Numbered from the stretch's first letter, positions 1 to 5,143 are shown. The stretch: DNA of 6,271 nt from Kocuria sp. (GCA_030453435.1 JAKDKI010000140.1:1-6271), one strand, 5' to 3'. Numbers and translations are program-made. The notes: generated by a model not told the origin, from the sequence alone.

Positions 1-458
1 ACGGTGGCCGTGGTGTTCTCGTGGAAGGGCTCCACGGGTTCGTAGCCGCGTTTGCGGAACATGGCGATGCCCTCCGTCATCTCCTCATTGAGAGAGACGA
101 CCGCGGTGTGGGCACCCAGGGCGCGTACCTTGTTCTCCAGCGAACGGACGAGTGTGCGAGCGTGTCCCTTGCCGCGGTGATCAGGGGTGACCCAGATCCG
201 GCGGAGCTCCACGGTGGAGTCATCAAGTTTGCGCACGGCACCACACGCAATGACCTCTCCGGAGATCAATTCAGTCATGAGGAAGAAGTCGCCGCGGGGC
301 GGTGTGACCTGTTCCGGTGAGGTGCTCTCCGTGAGATCTGGGTCGAAACCGCCGTCAATTCGATGATTGAGCTCGCTGAAGTACGCGGTCAGCACTTTCT
401 GCGTGTGATCGCTGGCGGCTTGGCCCTCCAGGATGCGTACGGGCGCGGTGGCGTTCAT
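1..458 (-). CDS. GNAT-family N-acetyltransferase, C-terminus cut by window edge
   Basis: Reading the minus strand from the ATG at 458 gives 152 uninterrupted codons that run off the left edge. The protein has the GNAT core. A strand RRIWVTPDH leads into the acetyl-CoA pyrophosphate-binding loop RGKGHA (residues 95-100), then a helix, a strand TAVVSLNE and the motif AMFRKRGYEPVEPF (residues 132-145), which closes the fold in many GNATs. Such enzymes move an acetyl group from acetyl-CoA to an amine; the substrate cannot be read from the sequence. Most of the fold is present, so only a short C-terminal piece should be missing. An in-frame GTG lies upstream at 491, but ATG 458 is preferred, with a GGTGGA purine stretch (on the minus strand) just before it. 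It is transcribed divergently from the pfkB-type kinase. Confidence 0.85.
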   Translation of the reverse strand, partial: MNATAPVRILEGQAASDHTQKVLTAYFSELNHRIDGGFDPDLTESTSPEQVTPPRGDFFLMTELISGEVIACGAVRKLDDSTVELRRIWVTPDHRGKGHARTLVRSLENKVRALGAHTAVVSLNEEMTEGIAMFRKRGYEPVEPFHENTTAT

Positions 459-520
459 TCCACCATGGTGACACCGATGCCTACTGTTCACCAGGGCCTA
501 ACTCGTAGTAGTTTTCGGCC
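459..520. promoter_or_regulatory. Divergent intergenic region between GNAT and PfkB genes
   Basis: This 62-bp gap must hold the 5' signals of both divergent genes. It contains a perfect 10-bp palindrome CACCATGGTG at 461-470, just upstream of the GNAT start, and TA-rich hexamers (TAACTC at 499-504, TAGTAG at 506-511) that could serve as a -10 box for the kinase. No convincing -35 element is visible. No Shine-Dalgarno sequence precedes the kinase ATG, so a leaderless or near-leaderless transcript, common in actinobacteria, is plausible. The promoter assignment is inference. Confidence 0.35.
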
Positions 521-1483
521 ATGACTCCCACGTCCACCGGGAACAAGCCCCGCGTATCGATTTTGGTTCCCACCCCGCTATTGGTGGTGGAGATGACCGA
601 GCCCGCTGCTTATCGCAACCGCAGCGACCATGAGTCGGATGTCCATCTCCATCCGGGCGGTCAGGGCCTGTGGGTCGCCCGCATGGCCGGTTCTTTGGGA
701 GCCGAAATCTCCATCAATGGCCCGTTCGGCGGGGAACTGGGTTCACTGATCCGGACCATGCTGGACGGTATGGGCATGCAGGTCAACGCGGTGCGTTACA
801 ACTACGGCAACGGCGGTTACGTCTACGATCTGCGCGGTGAGGACCGGGAGACCCAGGCCCACATGCCGCCGCCGGAGCTGTCCCGCCACGAGTTGGATGA
901 TTTGTACGGCACGGCCTTTGTGGACGCTCTGGCCTCCGATGTCCTGGTGGTCACGGGTGCGGAGCCGGCCGATGTGGTCCCGTCATCGTTCTTCCGAAGG
1001 CTCATTCGTGATACACGGGATGCCGGCACTCCCGTGGTTGCGGATCTGAGTGGGAAGCCTGCCCTGGCCAGTGTCGACGCCGGCGTAGATGTCCTCAAGA
1101 TCAGCCACGAGGAAATCATGGACCTCGAGATCGTGGAGGACGAGACCGCCGAGTCTCTCACCGAGGCAGGCAAGATGTTGCTGGAACGCGGGGCGGGCGC
1201 CGTCGTCATCTCGCGAGCGAAAGATCCGGCCCTGTTGGTCGAGAACGATTCGGTGCGAGAGGTGTCCGCGCCGTCGATCACGCCGCTGGACCACCGAGGT
1301 GCGGGAGACTCGATGACTGCGGGAATTTCGGTGGGTCTCGCGCGCGGACTCGATCTCGTCGATGCCGTGGCGCTGGGCGCATCCGCTGGAGCGCTCAATG
1401 TGGCGCGGCGTGGGTTGGGCACGGGAAATCGCACGACGATCGAGAAGTTCGCCCGCCAGATCACCATTCGAAAACTGTCCTAA
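521..1483 (+). CDS. PfkB-family sugar kinase (phosphofructokinase/ribokinase-like)
   Basis: The 320-residue product has the normal length and order of a PfkB-family kinase, which phosphorylates a sugar, sugar phosphate or nucleoside with ATP in the cytoplasm. Visible marks are the N-terminal strand RVSILVPTP, the glycine-rich substrate loop HPGGQGLWVAR (residues 44-54, resembling GGKGxNVAR of 1-phosphofructokinase and tagatose-6-phosphate kinase), and the C-terminal signature DHRGAGDSMTAG (residues 257-268). That signature holds the GAGD anion hole and catalytic base Asp263. The segment ISRAKDPALLV (residues 230-240) sits where FruK-type enzymes usually have a glycine-bearing SLGADGALLV; both glycines are replaced. 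The ATG is fixed by an in-frame stop 12 bases upstream, and no Shine-Dalgarno is seen. surE follows after 48 bp on the same strand. The sugar specificity cannot be assigned. Confidence 0.88.
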   Translation: MTPTSTGNKPRVSILVPTPLLVVEMTEPAAYRNRSDHESDVHLHPGGQGLWVARMAGSLGAEISINGPFGGELGSLIRTMLDGMGMQVNAVRYNYGNGGYVYDLRGEDRETQAHMPPPELSRHELDDLYGTAFVDALASDVLVVTGAEPADVVPSSFFRRLIRDTRDAGTPVVADLSGKPALASVDAGVDVLKISHEEIMDLEIVEDETAESLTEAGKMLLERGAGAVVISRAKDPALLVENDSVREVSAPSITPLDHRGAGDSMTAGISVGLARGLDLVDAVALGASAGALNVARRGLGTGNRTTIEKFARQITIRKLS

Positions 1484-1486
1484 ACG

Positions 1487-1513
1487 CGCTCGGCCCTGGT
1501 GACCGGGCGAGCG
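1487..1513 (+). other. GC-rich hairpin between the kinase and surE
   Basis: CGCTCG-g-CCC (1487-1496) pairs with GGGCGAGCG (1505-1513). This gives nine base pairs with one bulged G and an 8-nt loop. It starts three bases after the kinase stop codon and ends just before the surE ribosome-binding site (GGAAG, 1518-1522). No T-tract follows, so it is not a typical intrinsic terminator. It could protect mRNA ends, weaken read-through, or affect surE translation. Confidence 0.4.
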
Positions 1514-1531
1514 GCGTGGAAGCATGGGGCC

Positions 1532-2380
1532 ATGCGCATCCTTGTGACCAACGATGACGGCATTGCTTCCCCGGGACTCGCGGTGCTCGCCCAAGCGGCG
1601 CTGGACCGAGGCCACGAGGTCAAGGTCGCCGCGCCCGCCGAGGAGTATTCGGGTGCCAGCGCGTCCCTGTCCGGCGAGGAGATCGACGGCAAGATCGCGC
1701 TCGTGGATGCCGATCCGCCCAACATGCCGGAGGGCGTGGAATGTGTGGGTGTGAAGGCGGCCCCGGCGCTGATCGCTTTCTTGGCTTCTTACGGGGCGTT
1801 CGGTGCGGTGCCGGACATGGTGCTGTCCGGCGTCAACCTGGGTGCGAACACGGGTAAGGCCACGTTGCATTCGGGCACGGTAGGCGCGGCGTTGACGGCC
1901 GCTTCGCACGGGATTCCCGGGATCGCGGTCTCGATCACCTCAGGCCAGCCGCAGCATTGGGAGACGGCACTACTGGTCACCAAGTTCGCTCTGGAGCGTT
2001 GGGAGACTCGGGAATTCGACGGCAGAATCTTGAACATCAACGTTCCCGACGTCGCCCCCGAACGTCTCCGGGGCCTCAAGCCTGCCGAATTGGCCTCCTT
2101 CGGCGCGGTGCAGGCGCAGATCGATCGGGGCGACGACACACACATTGCAGTGACGTACAGCGCCGAGACCGGACGCGAGGAGCCGAACAGCGATCACTAC
2201 CTGCTGACCCACGGCTGGGCCACAGCCACTCTGCTGCATGCACCGGTGAACGATACGAACGGGCAGCTGCGGACCATTGATTTGGAACAACTGGGGATTA
2301 CCCCGAGCTCATCGCCGGATGCCGCGGAATCGCAGGGTGATATCGATGTCGACGCCGCCACGGTGATGCGGAAAACCTAG
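1532..2380 (+). CDS. surE: 5'/3'-nucleotidase SurE
   Basis: SurE is a divalent-metal-dependent phosphatase that removes phosphate from nucleoside 5'- and 3'-monophosphates, and in some species from short polyphosphate. The 282-residue product opens with the family signature MRILVTNDDGIASPGL, in which Asp8 and Asp9 bind metal. Ser40 (in EEYSGASAS) matches the metal-binding serine, and Asn102 lies in SGVNLGAN. The block HSGTVGAALTAASHGIPGIA (residues 113-132) is also characteristic. An in-frame GTG exists at 1499, but ATG 1532 places the conserved N-terminus at residue 1 and has GGAAG nine bases upstream, so it is preferred. The gene follows the kinase on the same strand, so co-transcription through the intervening hairpin is possible. 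Together they would suit nucleoside or sugar-phosphate salvage, which is inference. The accessory block begins after its TAG stop. Confidence 0.95.
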   Translation: MRILVTNDDGIASPGLAVLAQAALDRGHEVKVAAPAEEYSGASASLSGEEIDGKIALVDADPPNMPEGVECVGVKAAPALIAFLASYGAFGAVPDMVLSGVNLGANTGKATLHSGTVGAALTAASHGIPGIAVSITSGQPQHWETALLVTKFALERWETREFDGRILNINVPDVAPERLRGLKPAELASFGAVQAQIDRGDDTHIAVTYSAETGREEPNSDHYLLTHGWATATLLHAPVNDTNGQLRTIDLEQLGITPSSSPDAAESQGDIDVDAATVMRKT

Positions 2381-2397
2381 CCCCGATTGTCCAGAAC

Positions 2398-2411
2398 TGG
2401 CCATATGGCCA
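2398..2411. promoter_or_regulatory. Perfect 14-bp palindrome upstream of membrane gene A
   Basis: TGGCCATATGGCCA is a perfect inverted repeat 17 bp after the surE stop and 70 bp before the preferred start of gene A. A related dyad (TGGCCA-TT-TGGCTA) stands at almost the same distance before gene C. Recurrence in front of two paralogous genes suggests an operator for a dimeric regulator. No T-tract follows, which argues against a terminator. The binding protein is unknown and no clear -35/-10 pair was found nearby. Confidence 0.45.
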
Positions 2412-2434
2412 TTGAACGGGCCGGTTAGGGATGA

Positions 2435-2505
2435 AACGGTGGAATGCCTAGAACGTGACGAGTCACGAGAAGGTGTTTCAGATGTCGACCGCAGTGCCAG
2501 AACAG
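2435..2505 (+). repeat. 71-bp leader repeat, copy 1 (before and into gene A)
   Basis: Bases 2435-2505 match 3183-3253 at 69 of 71 positions (offset 748, no gaps). The differences are at 2449 (T versus C) and 2487 (G versus A). A 37-bp core, 2450-2486, is identical. The repeat covers 47 bases of leader, including the ribosome-binding site AGAAGG (2468-2473), and the first eight codons of the gene. Beyond it the two genes diverge clearly. Confidence 0.9.
2454..2467. promoter_or_regulatory. Dyad CGTGAC-GA-GTCACG abutting the RBS of gene A
   Basis: A 14-bp inverted repeat with six-base arms and a two-base centre ends immediately before the Shine-Dalgarno AGAAGG. As RNA it could form a five-pair hairpin with a CGAG loop next to the ribosome site; as DNA it could be an operator. 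It is conserved exactly at 3202-3215 before gene C. Confidence 0.4.
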
Positions 2506-3021
2506 CGAAACGTCCCGAAGCTCACTGATGAGCAAGTTATCGAGCTGGACTGGTGGTATCCACATACGGTGGGGCGAGCAGTCGCGTATGCAGCGTGGAC
2601 TTACTTTGTTGCGGTAGGTGCAGTCACGGCAATTGAATTGCAATTTTCCCTGCTTCGAGACGGTCTGAACTATTGGAGCATCATTCCTGCTGCTCTAGCC
2701 GGCGCTGCAGGCCTGTACTTGTCACGGGGCAATCGTCGTGAGAAGTACCGCGACCATCTGGCTAAGCGGAAGCTTAAGTGGGGCAGTCAAAGCCAAGAGA
2801 GTGGGTCTAGATCTCCAGAGTCGGTAACACCCACCTGGAGGTTGGTGGCTTACGCGATATCCATAGGGTTCGCCCTGTTCGGTTTTCTCAGTCTCATGAG
2901 CCACTTGGGCGCCTTCGGCCCGCTGAACTGGTTTATCTTCGCCATGTGCTTCATACCAGTGGCACTACTGGTGTGGTTCTTGTACTTGGGTAAAGGCACC
3001 AATATTGAGGGCCGCCAGTGA
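2482..3021 (+). CDS. Gene A: four-helix membrane protein of unknown function
   Basis: I do not recognise a named family. The 179-residue product has a soluble N-terminus (1-31, including DEQVIELDWWYP) and four predicted membrane helices (about 32-52, 65-81, 120-141 and 148-169). A strongly basic middle loop (82-100, including RGNRREKYR and LAKRKLK) should lie in the cytoplasm by the positive-inside rule, so both termini would be cytoplasmic. Helices 1-2 and 3-4 look like two copies of one hairpin: Arg32 to Gly46 and Arg120 to Gly134 are both 14 residues apart. ATG 2482 is chosen because AGAAGG lies eight bases upstream; an in-frame GTG at 2455 would add nine residues. The first 42 residues match gene C at 35 positions, and similarity falls afterwards. 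Its stop overlaps the start of the E-like remnant (GTGA). Base composition is less G+C-rich than surE. Confidence 0.75.
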   Translation: MSTAVPEQRNVPKLTDEQVIELDWWYPHTVGRAVAYAAWTYFVAVGAVTAIELQFSLLRDGLNYWSIIPAALAGAAGLYLSRGNRREKYRDHLAKRKLKWGSQSQESGSRSPESVTPTWRLVAYAISIGFALFGFLSLMSHLGAFGPLNWFIFAMCFIPVALLVWFLYLGKGTNIEGRQ

Positions 3022-3163
3022 ACGGTTTGTTCTACCAGAGTGGCTCGGTCAGTGGTCGAGCGGAACGGGCTGGGCCAGTTGGGCCATCACGCTCTCGGGT
3101 GTCACCGCTGTGGGTCTGGTGGCCTATCGCGTAGGAAAGAAAACTGGCCATTTGGCTAGTTGA
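3018..3163 (+). pseudogene. E': remnant of an E-like membrane gene, internally deleted and frameshifted
   Basis: The remnant starts with GTG overlapping the gene A stop as GTGA, as gene E overlaps gene D. A GAGGG ribosome site lies at 3007-3011. Its first bases, GTGAACGGTTTGTTC, match the start of gene E (GTGAGCGGTTTTTTC) at 12 of 15 positions. That frame then runs into unrelated sequence and stops at 3132-3134. In another frame, from 3053 to the TGA at 3161-3163, the translation contains WASWAITL and VTAVGLVAYR, which align with WGNWFITL and VTTIGLMTYF at residues 129-148 of gene E. The simplest reading is a former E paralog that lost about 115 codons and its frame. A functional short peptide of 38 residues from GTG 3018 cannot be excluded. 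Confidence 0.65.
3142..3161. promoter_or_regulatory. Imperfect palindrome upstream of gene C
   Basis: AACTGGCCA-TT-TGGCTAGTT has nine-base arms with one mismatch (a G-T pair if folded). It begins with the same AACTGGCCAT as the palindrome before gene A and lies 68 bp before the gene C start. It overlaps the end of the E' remnant. Interpreted as a second copy of the same operator-like site. Confidence 0.4.
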
Positions 3164-3182
3164 AGTGGCTGGTCAGACATGC

Positions 3183-3253
3183 AACGGTGGAATGCCCAGA
3201 ACGTGACGAGTCACGAGAAGGTGTTTCAGATGTCAACCGCAGTGCCAGAACAG
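3183..3253 (+). repeat. 71-bp leader repeat, copy 2 (before and into gene C)
   Basis: This is the partner of 2435-2505, with 69 of 71 bases identical in direct orientation. It includes the AGAAGG ribosome site at 3216-3221 and the ATG at 3230. Here position 3197 is C, so the frame from ATG 3179 stays open into gene C. In copy 1 the matching T makes a TAG stop. Confidence 0.9.
3202..3215. promoter_or_regulatory. Dyad CGTGAC-GA-GTCACG abutting the RBS of gene C
   Basis: The same 14-bp dyad as at 2454-2467, again directly before AGAAGG. It may be an operator or a translational hairpin for the C-D-E operon. It lies inside a nearly identical repeat, so its conservation is not independent evidence of function. 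Confidence 0.4.
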
Positions 3254-3766
3254 AGAAGTGTCCCAGTGCTCAGCGATGAGCAGGTCATTGAGCTGGACTG
3301 GTGGTATCCGTGGACGGCGGGTCGAGCGATTGCATACGCGGCATGGGTGTACTTCTTCACGCTGGGTGTCTTCGCTCTAGTCGAGTTGTTCTCGTCTGGG
3401 TTTCAGGCGGGCTCGATCTTCTTCGTCGCCATCGGGCCTGCAGTGGGTAGTGCCATCGGCGGAATACTCGGGAGAGGCACCCGTCGGCAGAAAATAAGAG
3501 TCCGCCACGAAAAGAAGGTGCTGAAGGCGGAAGCCAGGGGACAAGCGGTATCCGATCAACCATTTCCTCTGCCCCCATCGAACCTGTATGTGGTCGGGTT
3601 CGGAGTGTCCATTGCGATTGCGCTGTTCGGACTTCTCAACCTCATCACCCACGTCGGGCTCTTCGAGGCCACTACGGGTTTCACCCTGGCGATGTGTTTC
3701 GTAATGGCGGCTATCCAGACCTGGGTTATGTACACGGGCGATGAAATTCCGAAGGAGAGTGCGTGA
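3230..3766 (+). CDS. Gene C: four-helix membrane protein, paralog of gene A
   Basis: No named family is recognised. The 178-residue product shares with gene A the N-terminal block MSTAVPEQR, DEQVIELDWWYP and GRAxAYAAW, four predicted helices (about 32-53, 62-81, 119-141 and 149-169) and a basic central loop (GRGTRRQKIR and following, residues 81-100). Arg32 to Gly46 and Tyr120 to Gly134 repeat the 14-residue module spacing at the same positions as in gene A. The C-terminal half shares ALFG, a histidine-glycine pair after helix 3, and AMCF. ATG 3230 is preferred because AGAAGG lies eight bases upstream; an in-frame ATG at 3179 would add MQRWNAQNVTSHEKVFQ. The stop overlaps the ATG of gene D by one base (TGATG), which points to translational coupling. 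It is first in a probable C-D-E operon. Confidence 0.77.
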   Translation: MSTAVPEQRSVPVLSDEQVIELDWWYPWTAGRAIAYAAWVYFFTLGVFALVELFSSGFQAGSIFFVAIGPAVGSAIGGILGRGTRRQKIRVRHEKKVLKAEARGQAVSDQPFPLPPSNLYVVGFGVSIAIALFGLLNLITHVGLFEATTGFTLAMCFVMAAIQTWVMYTGDEIPKESA

Positions 3767-4083
3767 TGGCTACTGACACAGTTAAAACGCCCATGAGCGA
3801 AACGGATGAGAAATCCAGGACCGCGATCATTCAGGCGGCGGATCCGTACTTTCCGCATACATTTTGGCGGGCGGTGCTGCTAGCAGTGACTCTGGCGCTC
3901 ATCATGCTCGGATTTGCGACAGCCATTTCCGTTGTTTTTGATGTCGGAACAGTCAGCCTGTTTCACGTTGTGTCGTTTTTCGTGCAAGGCGCGGTTGTGG
4001 CGTCCATCGGGTATTTCGGCCGCGGGGTTCGCATCCGAAATCTTGAGACTCAAGGGAGAATCCCTAAGGAGGAGAACCTGTGA
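3766..4083 (+). CDS. Gene D: half-size, two-helix membrane paralog
   Basis: The 105-residue product has a hydrophilic N-terminus of about 25 residues, then DPYFPHTFWRAV. This resembles DWWYPHTVGRAV of gene A. Two predicted helices follow (about 35-58 and 65-84), then a basic tail GRGVRIRNLETQGR (residues 85-98). It corresponds to a single hairpin module: Arg35 to Gly49 is 14 residues. The tail motif LxxQGR recurs after helix 2 of gene E (LKAQGR). ATG 3766 has GAAGGAG eight bases upstream (3751-3757); GTG 3763, one codon earlier, is also possible. The gene overlaps gene C by one base and gene E by four (GTGA), so the three are probably translated together. Partnering with the four-helix proteins is inference; the function is unknown. 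Confidence 0.75.
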   Translation: MATDTVKTPMSETDEKSRTAIIQAADPYFPHTFWRAVLLAVTLALIMLGFATAISVVFDVGTVSLFHVVSFFVQGAVVASIGYFGRGVRIRNLETQGRIPKEENL

Positions 4084-4589
4084 GCGGTTTTTTCAATGTC
4101 ACGACCATCCCCCGAGCGATCTTCGCCGGGTTCATCCTTACGTTCTTCACTCTGGGCGTCACGTCGCTCTACCGCCTGATCGTGGGGGATGCTGAGCGGG
4201 CGACCCTCAACACTCTGGCGTACTGCGCTTTGGCGGGGCTTATCGCCGGTCTTACGGGGTATCTCTTCCGTGATCAGCAAATTATGTCTCTCAAGGCGCA
4301 AGGCCGTCTTGACCCGGATTCCGACGGTTCCGAGTTACCCATTGGTGGGTCGCCCTCGACCGTCCCCAAGCTGCTGGTCTACATCCTTCTGATGACCTTC
4401 GTCGTCCAGGGGATCGTTGCCTTGCTGTCCCTGGTCGGGTTGTGGTGGTCAGGAGGAGCGGACTGGGGCAACTGGTTCATCACTCTCGTGGTTGTCACGA
4501 CGATCGGCTTGATGACCTACTTCAGGGCAAGGCGGGACCGCGCCGAGATGACACTAACGAGTCACTCGCCGTCCAACGGCCCAGCTTGA
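4080..4589 (+). CDS. Gene E: four-helix membrane protein of two hairpin modules
   Basis: The 169-residue product has almost no soluble N-terminus. It has four predicted helices (about 12-34, 42-63, 97-120 and 130-149), a polar linker (66-96) containing LKAQGR and an acidic, serine-rich stretch, and a basic-then-polar tail (FRARRDRAE and following). Arg12 to Gly26 and Lys97 to Gly111 show the same 14-residue spacing as the neighbouring genes. The GTG start overlaps the gene D stop (GTGA) and has a very strong AAGGAGG ribosome site at 4066-4072, seven bases away. It lacks the DEQVIELDWWYP block of A and C. Its start and its last helix are both echoed in the remnant after gene A. No enzyme motif or known transporter signature is visible. 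Confidence 0.75.
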   Translation: MSGFFNVTTIPRAIFAGFILTFFTLGVTSLYRLIVGDAERATLNTLAYCALAGLIAGLTGYLFRDQQIMSLKAQGRLDPDSDGSELPIGGSPSTVPKLLVYILLMTFVVQGIVALLSLVGLWWSGGADWGNWFITLVVVTTIGLMTYFRARRDRAEMTLTSHSPSNGPA

Positions 4590-4639
4590 ACCCAACGCAC
4601 TCATGGACGAGGCGCGCTCTTCGCCCCGTGACATAGGAA

Positions 4640-4653
4640 AGTCCTTCCGGACT
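4640..4653 (-). terminator. Possible short terminator of the Nudix gene
   Basis: Read on the minus strand, AGTCC-GGAA-GGACT forms a five-pair stem with a GNRA-type loop, followed by TTCC. It starts just after the tandem TAGTAG stops of the Nudix gene. The stem is short and the T-run poor, so efficiency is doubtful. The 65-bp gap between the convergent gene E and Nudix stop codons shows no better terminator. Confidence 0.25.
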
Positions 4654-4654
4654 A

Positions 4655-5143
4655 CTAAAGCTCTCGGACTGCCGGAATCGCATACCAGCGAGCCAGGGGA
4701 GCGAGATCCTCGACATCCTCCACTCCGTTGACCGGCTGCCAGCGCAGTTCGGCGATTTCACGTGCCGGTACGGGGGCCTTGGTCAGAAGAGTGAGTCCCC
4801 TGAACACGTGACTGTGCAGGCCGTGGCCGGGTTCGTTCGCGGCATCGGTCATCCATTCGCCCACGGGAACCAGGTCCTCTGGGGCCAGCTTTAGGCCCAG
4901 TTCCTCTTCCACCTCACGGATAGCTGTGTCGAGGGGAGTCTCGCCGACCTCGGGTTTTCCACCGGGGAACATGAACATCCCGGTGTTGCGCTTGCGCACG
5001 GTCAGCACGTCGCCGTTCGCGCGGCGCAGCACCACCCCGGTCACCTTGATGACGGGACGATCAGCGGCAAGGCCGGGTGCGGCGTCGTCGGAAGTAACTG
5101 ATGGCGTACGAGAACGGTCGGTGGCAGGGTTGGATTCAGACAC
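4655..5143 (-). CDS. Nudix (MutT-type) hydrolase
   Basis: Nudix hydrolases cleave nucleoside diphosphates linked to another group, with Mg2+ at the Nudix helix. Translated from GTG 5143 the product is 162 residues, and the complete signature GX5EX7REUXEEXGU is present at residues 62-84: Gly62, Glu68, Arg76-Glu77, Glu80-Glu81, Gly83. The preceding NTGMFMFPGGK and the strand VIKVTGVVLRRANGDVLTVR are typical of MutT-like members. A polar N-terminal tail of about 28 residues precedes the domain. An open frame continues upstream to an ATG at 5233, but that would overlap the divergent oxidoreductase gene, so GTG 5143 is chosen; its ribosome site is weak. The gene ends with tandem TAGTAG. The substrate (oxidised nucleotide, ADP-sugar or other) cannot be assigned. 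Confidence 0.88.
   Translation of the reverse strand: MSESNPATDRSRTPSVTSDDAAPGLAADRPVIKVTGVVLRRANGDVLTVRKRNTGMFMFPGGKPEVGETPLDTAIREVEEELGLKLAPEDLVPVGEWMTDAANEPGHGLHSHVFRGLTLLTKAPVPAREIAELRWQPVNGVEDVEDLAPLARWYAIPAVREL

Noticed and set aside
21..320. Plus-strand 99-codon frame over the acetyltransferase
   Set aside because: The minus strand encodes a clear GNAT domain over the same bases.
466..493. Spaced inverted repeat TGGTGA...TCACCA in the GNAT-kinase gap
   Set aside because: Six-base arms 16 bases apart are expected often by chance in a region with repeated GGTG/CACC. Only the perfect 10-bp palindrome at 461-470 was noted.
983..1909. Long open frame on the minus strand across the kinase and surE genes
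   Set aside because: It is arginine- and histidine-rich without recognisable motifs, as expected opposite G+C-rich coding sequence. The plus-strand frames carry clear family signatures.
2398..2411. Palindrome after surE as its transcription terminator
   Set aside because: The 14-bp dyad has no hairpin loop to speak of and no T-tract, and a related dyad recurs before gene C.
2381..4654. CRISPR array, IS element or toxin-antitoxin pair
   Set aside because: The only direct repeat occurs twice and is partly coding. No transposase, terminal inverted repeat, or known toxin or antitoxin signature is seen.
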